64,000 nucleotides of DNA from Nocardia terrae (GTDB lineage: Bacteria > Actinomycetota > Actinomycetes > Mycobacteriales > Mycobacteriaceae), in the NCBI RefSeq assembly GCF_009760405.1, contig NZ_WRPP01000014.1:62001-126000 (forward strand), given 5' to 3'. Shown in pieces: positions 59,096-64,000 of the stretch; within the stretch, counting starts at the first letter, position 1, and each line of letters opens with the position of its first letter. The notes beneath the pieces are model-generated. The model was not told the DNA's origin. It saw nothing but the letters and a program-made list of their open reading frames with translations, and made no database searches. The translations under genes and the position numbers were made by a program.

Positions 59096-59147
59096 TTCGG
59101 GGGTTTCGGGGGCGTAAGCCCCTGAGAGCTTCGGTGAGTTCGGGTGA
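59096..59147. repeat. REP-like intergenic palindrome, copy 4
   Basis: GGGGTTTCGGGGGCG-TAAGCCCC followed by TGAGAGCTTCGGTGAGTT, about 16 nt after a stop codon. Confidence 0.55.
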
Positions 59148-59221
59148 TTCATCCCACCGACCGGATGGAATGATCTGCTCGCCCGTTTACGCTGTACAAC
59201 CACACAGTGGAAGGACAGCGG

Positions 59222-60118
59222 ATGACAACGGAGTTGACCGTCGAACCGGATTCGGCGAACGAACTGGCGAATGCGCCGTTCAGTCGCGTCTGCCGAATGA
59301 TCGAACTCGATTCGGACACTCCCGAAGTCGGTCGCTTCGCGGGCTCGATCGATCCCACCTGGACCATCGGCAACAAGGTGCACGGCGGCACCATGGTCGC
59401 GAGTAGCGCGGCCGCCGCCACCGAGTGGCTGCGCCGCACCGCTCCCGAGCAGGCCGCCATGTTCCCCATCTCGGCCAGCACCGACTTCCTGGGCGCTCCC
59501 GACCCGGGCGAGGTCGAGTACGAGGTCCGCACCCGCAAGCTGGGCCGTCAGATCGCGCTGACCGGCGCGAGCCTGATCCAGAACGGCCGCACCCTCGTCC
59601 ACACCGCCTTCACGTTCAGCCACCTTGACGACTCGGCTCCGCGGTACGCCGCCGACCACGCGGGCGACATGCCCGCCGAACCGGACGCCGACTCCCTCGC
59701 CTACGACGAGCGCAACCCCATGGGCAAGCTGGTCCACGTGGCCCAGGGCGCCTCGGTCGCCATCGACACGCGGTGGGCGCGCTTCCTCGCCGGCGAGAAG
59801 TCCGAGCCCCGCCTGCGCCTGTGGATCCGCCCCCTCGCCGGCGACGAGCAGGACCCCGACGTCGCCGCCTTCTTCGCCATGATGGCCGCCGACATGAGCC
59901 CGCCGGTCCCCATGAACCTGGGCCACTTCGGCTGGGCGCCAACCGTGCAGATGACCACCTACCTGCGCCGCCGCCCGGCCCCCGGCTGGCTGCGGGTCAT
60001 CGCCCACAGCCGCGAGGTCGGCAACCGCATGTTCGACGAGGACCAGCTCGTCATCGACTCCACGGGCGCCATCGTCGCCCAGAGCCGCCAGCTCGCCCTG
60101 ATCCCCCAGCCCCGCTAG
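59222..60118 (+). CDS. Thioesterase family protein, hotdog fold (Rv0499-like)
   Basis: 298 residues, two hotdog units. HGGTMVASSAAAA-type segment with the helix around residues 55-75 and STDFLGAPDPG match the TesB-like acyl-CoA thioesterase group. It should hydrolyse acyl-CoA. ATG 59222 follows GGAAGG. Syntenic with Rv0499. Confidence 0.82.
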   Translation: MTTELTVEPDSANELANAPFSRVCRMIELDSDTPEVGRFAGSIDPTWTIGNKVHGGTMVASSAAAATEWLRRTAPEQAAMFPISASTDFLGAPDPGEVEYEVRTRKLGRQIALTGASLIQNGRTLVHTAFTFSHLDDSAPRYAADHAGDMPAEPDADSLAYDERNPMGKLVHVAQGASVAIDTRWARFLAGEKSEPRLRLWIRPLAGDEQDPDVAAFFAMMAADMSPPVPMNLGHFGWAPTVQMTTYLRRRPAPGWLRVIAHSREVGNRMFDEDQLVIDSTGAIVAQSRQLALIPQPR

Positions 60119-60291
60119 CGAATTGGTTCCCGTATGCCAGGGTGACAGCTGATTTCGTGACGGTCGGGGTAACTCGTCGGGTACGTCCTGAGTTGTTTCG
60201 GCTCTCAACCGCCGGCACGCGTTGCCAGCGCCAACGGCTCTCAGCCGTGCGCCAAAGTCGCGGGGAGGCGGGGGAGCTAGCCTTGAAACCC

Positions 60292-61110
60292 ATGACGAGG
60301 ATTGCGGTTATCGGTGGTGGTCGGATCGGTGAGGCGTTGATCGCCGGCCTGCTCGAGTCCGGGCGGGCCACCAAGGATCTGGTTGTTGTCGAGCCGGTCC
60401 CGGCGCGGGCGGAGTTGCTGGCCGAGCGGTTCGGCATTCGCACCACCACCGATATCGCCGATGCGGCCAAGTCCGCGGACCTCATCGTCGTCGCCGTGAA
60501 GCCGAACGATGTGGACGGCGTGGTGGCCGAACTGGGCAAGGCCGAACTCGGCGACGAACACGATCAGGTGCTGGTCTCGCTGGCCGCCGGTGTGCCGACC
60601 ACGCGCATGGAATCCCGGCTGCCCGCCGGTTTCCCGGTCGTGCGGGTCATGTCGAACACCCCGATGCTGGTGGGTCAGGGCATGAGCGCCCTCGCGGCGG
60701 GCCGCTACGCCCGCAAGGAGCAGCTGGCCCTGGTCACCGAGATGATGGAATCGGTCGGCAAGGTCGTGACGGTTCCGGAGTATCAGATGGACGCCGTGAC
60801 CGCCGTGTCCGGTTCGGGTCCGGCCTACTTCTTCCTGATCGTCGAGGCCATGGTCGATGCCGGGGTGGGCCTGGGTCTGACCCGCGATGTGGCCACCCAG
60901 CTGGTGGTGCAGACCATGCTCGGTTCGGCCGCGCTGCTCGACGAGTCGGGTCAGTCTGCTCCGGAATTGCGTGCCGCGGTCACCTCGCCCGGTGGCACCA
61001 CCGCGGCCGGTCTGCGGGAGCTGGAGCGGAACGCGGTGCGTTCGGCATTCCACGATGCATTCGACGCCGCAAAACGCCGTTCCGCCGAACTCGGCGCGGT
61101 CGCGGACTAA
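60292..61110 (+). CDS. proC: Pyrroline-5-carboxylate reductase
   Basis: 272 residues. Rossmann motif VIGGGRIGEALIAGL (6-20), AVKPND and the diagnostic AVSGSGPAYFFLIVEAMVDAG block (in parts SGSGPAYFFL and EAMVDAG) plus SPGGTTAAGL near the C-terminus. Last step of proline synthesis, NAD(P)H-dependent. ATG 60292 is used; TTG 60283 has a better spaced GGGGGAG. Syntenic with Rv0500. A direct repeat CGGCTCTCA-A/G-CCG lies upstream. Confidence 0.95.
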   Translation: MTRIAVIGGGRIGEALIAGLLESGRATKDLVVVEPVPARAELLAERFGIRTTTDIADAAKSADLIVVAVKPNDVDGVVAELGKAELGDEHDQVLVSLAAGVPTTRMESRLPAGFPVVRVMSNTPMLVGQGMSALAAGRYARKEQLALVTEMMESVGKVVTVPEYQMDAVTAVSGSGPAYFFLIVEAMVDAGVGLGLTRDVATQLVVQTMLGSAALLDESGQSAPELRAAVTSPGGTTAAGLRELERNAVRSAFHDAFDAAKRRSAELGAVAD

Positions 61111-61118
61111 CGTTGACG

Positions 61119-61151
61119 GTGCGGCGATCGCGTTCGCCGCACCTTTCTCGT
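61119..61151 (+). terminator. Terminator-like hairpin after proC
   Basis: 9-bp stem GTGCGGCGA/TCGCCGCAC, 6-nt loop, then CTTTCTCGT. Confidence 0.6.
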
Positions 61152-61339
61152 CCTCGTGGCGTCCCAATACTGCTCGGTTGCTAGTTTGCTGCCGAAGGCC
61201 GACTCGCCACAGCAAAGGCTGATTTCTCACACCCGTCGCAGCAATCCCACTGGTCCCGCTAAGCTTCAAGGAGCACGTGCGTGTCTGTTCCGCCGGTGGG
61301 GAAGCCGGCGGCGCGGACGTGCCGGAGGTCAGTGACGCG

Positions 61340-61585
61340 ATGATGTCTGGAAACAGTCAAGCGAGGTCCGGAAACAGCCCAATCAACGCCAGCTCGGTCA
61401 TCGGCGGAGGGACACAGTTCCTCACCGTCGCCGAGGTCGCGAATCTGATGCGGGTATCCAAAATGACGGTGTACCGGTTGGTGCATTCGGGAGAGCTGCC
61501 CGCGGTGCGGGTGGGGCGTTCCTTCCGAGTACACGCGAAAGCGGTACACGACTATCTGGAGACGTCCTACTTCGACGCGGGGTAG
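61340..61585 (+). CDS. BldC/excisionase-like helix-turn-helix protein (Rv0500A-like)
   Basis: 81 residues. MerR-type winged helix with FLTVAEVANLMRVSKMTVYRL and LPAVRVGRSFRVH, the BldC/excisionase-domain pattern (quoted in parts FLTVAEVANLMR and VSKMTVYRL). It likely binds DNA as a small regulator. ATG 61340 has GGAGG about 10 nt upstream; GTG 61277 with AAGGAG is an in-frame option. Confidence 0.86.
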   Translation: MMSGNSQARSGNSPINASSVIGGGTQFLTVAEVANLMRVSKMTVYRLVHSGELPAVRVGRSFRVHAKAVHDYLETSYFDAG

Positions 61586-61782
61586 CACGCCCGGGGTAGT
61601 CAGTCGGCCCCCACCCGTTTCGTTCGCCGGAGAGTGGCCCGGTAGCATGGACCGGCATCCTGTACGTGCCGGTGGTGCCGCCGGGTCCATCTCGGCCCGT
61701 ATCGGGTAGGGACTGTGCAGGGTCAGACAGTGTGCACCCCGTGAAAGCGGGGATGACCCGAGAGAACGCGAGGAACAACCCT

Positions 61783-61884
61783 ATGGGTTCTGTGATCAAG
61801 AAGCGCCGCAAGCGCATGTCGAAGAAGAAGCACCGCAAGCTGCTTCGCCGCACGCGTGTTCAGCGTCGCAAACTCGGCAAGTAA
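61783..61884 (+). CDS. bS22-like small ribosomal/AURKAIP1-domain protein (Rv0500B-like)
   Basis: 33 residues: [20 protein letters not shown], then [13 protein letters not shown]. This very basic peptide is the actinobacterial bS22 protein that binds the small ribosomal subunit. ATG 61783 follows AGGA. A terminator follows at once. Confidence 0.92.
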
Positions 61885-61904
61885 GCCCGCTGCGTCGTAG
61901 CTGG

Positions 61905-61941
61905 AAGCCCGTCACCGTCGGTGGCGGGCTTTCGTTTTTCA
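61905..61941 (+). terminator. Rho-independent terminator after bS22
   Basis: AAGCCCG...CGGGCTT stem extended by TCACC/GGTGG-like pairs, 3-nt loop, then TTCGTTTTTC. Confidence 0.8.
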
Positions 61942-62066
61942 CGGGTGATTGAAGTCATCGTTAGATCCTGGTTAATACTCTTCGGATGGCCCCTACCGGC
62001 CGGTTACCCTTGGGGGCGCGGGAATAAAAAGCAGGCAGTGACACAGCAAAACATTGGGGGCTGCGA

Positions 62067-63149
62067 GTGGGATCCGGTGCGGCAGGGACCCGGGACGGGC
62101 AGGCGCCCAAGGTGGTGATGGTGACCGGCGCGAGCCGGTTCTTCGGCGGCAATGTGGTGGCCCGGCTGGCGGCCGACCCCAGCGTCGAACGCATCATCGC
62201 CGTGGATGCCAAACAGCCCAGCCGGGAGTTGCTGCGCCGCATGGGCCGCGCCGAATTCGTGCGCGCCGATATTCGAAATCCGTTGATCCGCAAGGTTATC
62301 GACGGAAATCAGGTGGACACGGTGGTGCATCCCGCAGCGCTGTCGCGCCCGCCGTCGGGTGGCGGTCGCGCCGCCATGAAGGACATGAACGTCCTCGGCG
62401 CCATGCAGCTGTTCGCGGTGTGCCGCAAGGCTTCCAGCGTGCGCCGGGTGGTGGTGCGGTCCTCGTCGGCCGTCTACGGGTGCAGTGCCAAGGATCCGGT
62501 GAAATTCACCGAGGAAATGAGCGCGCGCACCCCGCCGCGCGGCTGGTTCGCGCGGGACATGATCGAGGTGGAGGGTTTCGTCCGCGGTCTGGCGCGGCGA
62601 CGCCCGGATATCTCGGCGGCCATTCTGCGTTTCCCGCCGATCGTGGGTCCGCAGTTGGCCAAACGCGGTGTGCAGTATTTCCGTTCGCCGATCACGCCGA
62701 CCATCCTCGGCCGCGATCCGCGCATGCAGCTGCTGCACGAGGAGGACGGCATCGCCGCCCTGGTCCACGGAGCGATGACCGCTCCGGGCGGGACCTTCAA
62801 TGTGGCCGGGGACGGCGCCATGGCGTTGTCGCAGGCCATCCGCCGGGCCGGGCGGATCGAATTGCCGGTCCCGTACGCGGTTTTCCGCACCGTCGGGCGC
62901 ACCGTCATGGGCCCGGTGATGCGGGAGTTCACCGCGGAGCAGATCGACTACTTCCACTTCGGCTGCGGTCTGGACACCACCCGGATGCGCACCGACCTCG
63001 GATTCCAACCGCGCTGGACCACGGTGCAGGCATTCGACGACTTCATAGGGGGCGCAGCGTTGCGGCCCGTGATCGATCCCACGTGGATCGACGCCGCAGA
63101 GAACAAACTTCTCGGCCTGCTCGGGGCCGGGACGGGAGCACACCAATGA
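62067..63149 (+). CDS. galE2: NAD-dependent epimerase/dehydratase-like protein (GalE2 position), catalytic dyad altered
   Basis: 360 residues. Rossmann motif VTGASRFFGGNVV (19-31), acidic VDAK, and the active-site SSSAVYG (132-138) of extended SDRs. The catalytic Tyr-x3-Lys position reads Phe161-Ala-Arg-Asp-Met165, so both catalytic residues are replaced. UDP-sugar epimerase activity is thus doubtful; it may bind nucleotide without catalysis or use other chemistry. GTG 62067 follows GGGGG. Syntenic with Rv0501; symbol by position only. ATGA overlap with the next gene. Confidence 0.72.
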   Translation: MGSGAAGTRDGQAPKVVMVTGASRFFGGNVVARLAADPSVERIIAVDAKQPSRELLRRMGRAEFVRADIRNPLIRKVIDGNQVDTVVHPAALSRPPSGGGRAAMKDMNVLGAMQLFAVCRKASSVRRVVVRSSSAVYGCSAKDPVKFTEEMSARTPPRGWFARDMIEVEGFVRGLARRRPDISAAILRFPPIVGPQLAKRGVQYFRSPITPTILGRDPRMQLLHEEDGIAALVHGAMTAPGGTFNVAGDGAMALSQAIRRAGRIELPVPYAVFRTVGRTVMGPVMREFTAEQIDYFHFGCGLDTTRMRTDLGFQPRWTTVQAFDDFIGGAALRPVIDPTWIDAAENKLLGLLGAGTGAHQ

Positions 63150-64000
63150 GTGACGTAGCGAAGGTGATTCGACTTCACGACGTGGATTTCGAGACGCGGC
63201 CCAACCGCCCGTCCCGGGTGTGGCCGGCGGGGGAGCCGGCGCTCACCCCCGTGACCTCGCTGACCGATCGGCTCGCCGAAGTCGAAGCGCGTCAGCCCAA
63301 GTCGCTGGGTGACCTGATTCGGGGGTCCGTGGCGGAGGGGGTCCGCTACACCGCCGATTTCGCGCGCCGCCGCCTCACCGGCGACTACCAGGTCGACGAA
63401 TTCGGTTTGGACGAGCACCTTCTCGAATCGGTCATCCTCCCGATGCTGCGGCCGCTGTCGGACCTGTGGTTCCGGGTCGAGGTGTCGGGCATCGAGAACA
63501 TCCCGGAGGTGGGTGGCGCGCTGATCGTGGCCAACCACGCGGGCACGGTCCCGCTGGACGGGCTCATGCTGCAGCTGGCCGTGCACGACCGGCATCCCAA
63601 GCAGCGCGCGCTGCGCATCCTCGCCGCCGACCTGATCTTCGAGACGCCGATCATCGGCGGCCTGGCCCGCAAGGCCGGGCACACCCTGGCCTGCCCCGCC
63701 GACGCCGAGAGGCTGTTGCGCGCGGGCGAAGTCGCGGGCGTGTTCCCCGAGGGTTACAAGGGCATCGGCAAGCCGTACGGGGACCGGTACAAGCTGCAGC
63801 GTTTCGGCCGTGGCGGTTTCGTGTCGGCGGCGGTGCGCACGGGTGTGCCGATCATTCCGTGCTCCATCGTGGGCTCGGAGGAGATCTACCCGAAGCTGGC
63901 CGATCTCAAGCCGCTGGCGCGACTGCTCGGTATCCCGTATTTCCCTGTCACGCCGCTGTTCCCGCACCTGGGCCCGCTGGGCGCGATTCCGTTCCCGTCC
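63146..64000 (+). CDS. PlsC-like acyltransferase (Rv0502-like), cut by window end
   Basis: 285 residues visible, 3' end outside. Acyltransferase motif I is NHAGTVPLD (His131, Asp138); motif III is FPEGYKG. It should transfer acyl chains to glycerol-phosphate-type or other lipid acceptors at the inner membrane face. ATG 63146 overlaps the galE2-like stop (ATGA). Confidence 0.9.
   Translation, partial: MSDVAKVIRLHDVDFETRPNRPSRVWPAGEPALTPVTSLTDRLAEVEARQPKSLGDLIRGSVAEGVRYTADFARRRLTGDYQVDEFGLDEHLLESVILPMLRPLSDLWFRVEVSGIENIPEVGGALIVANHAGTVPLDGLMLQLAVHDRHPKQRALRILAADLIFETPIIGGLARKAGHTLACPADAERLLRAGEVAGVFPEGYKGIGKPYGDRYKLQRFGRGGFVSAAVRTGVPIIPCSIVGSEEIYPKLADLKPLARLLGIPYFPVTPLFPHLGPLGAIPFPS

Noticed and set aside
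1..64000. Insertion sequences, integrases or prophage genes
   Set aside because: No transposase, recombinase or phage structural protein was recognised in any frame.

Overview
The window is high-GC actinobacterial DNA, most likely from a Nocardia (Mycobacteriales). GC-rich codon use, frequent GTG/TTG starts, mycothiol synthesis (mshA), SenX3-RegX3, an EspG-family protein, an HbhA-like adhesin and gene order all point there. From memory of the Mycobacterium tuberculosis map, the order follows Rv0474 to Rv0502: XRE regulator, hbhA, DUF2516, deoC, DUF2993 membrane protein, DUF2505, murB, lprQ-type L,D-transpeptidase, SDR, mshA, YbjN, gpm, senX3-regX3, Rv0495c-like, ppx, Rv0497-like, TIM-barrel protein, thioesterase, proC, BldC-like HTH, bS22, galE2-like and a PlsC-like acyltransferase. 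No database search was possible, so family names rest on motif and sequence recognition.

Layout: 0.0-12.2 kb is mixed accessory and envelope content: a partial zinc alcohol dehydrogenase, a ZIP transporter, a membrane HtrA-like protease, a VKOR/DsbA-like disulfide relay, PPK2, EspG, a secreted lipase and two TetR regulators with recognisable operators, a glycoside-hydrolase-like protein, an enoyl-reductase-like protein and a UbiB/ABC1 kinase. 12.3-22.2 kb holds a TetR regulator, a DUF445 protein, the XRE-hbhA operon, two tandem alpha/beta hydrolases sharing a palindromic promoter element, purU, a GNAT protein and deoC. 22.3-28.8 kb holds an orphan AbiEi-like gene, unassigned proteins, DUF2505 proteins, murB and the L,D-transpeptidase.

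28.8-39.0 kb is an island inserted into the syntenic backbone between the L,D-transpeptidase and the SDR. Its first part is a Ro60 (TROVE/vWA) gene preceded by four tandem noncoding elements. All four share GGGCCG-N8-CGGTTATC inside a closing stem that fits a Y-RNA Ro-binding stem with a bulged C. One carries a clear circularly permuted tRNA mimic capped by a GAAA tetraloop, one a reduced version, one a type-II-like version, and one no tRNA module. Its second part is a small lipid/natural-product-like cluster (condensation-fold acyltransferase, AMP ligase, GT2, two KAS III-like proteins). Beside it is an extra, N-terminally reduced threonyl-tRNA synthetase whose leader has a Thr-rich peptide followed by an intrinsic terminator, the layout of ribosome-mediated attenuation.

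39.0-64 kb returns to the backbone with insertions: an S15/CocE hydrolase, an MDR reductase with its TetR, a reductase/HxlR pair, and three tandem secreted Ig-like paralogs, two of them with Pro/Thr-rich tails. Phosphate themes recur across the window (PPK2, Ppx, SenX3-RegX3), as do envelope functions (MurB, L,D-transpeptidase, HbhA, DUF2993, KAS/acyltransferases).
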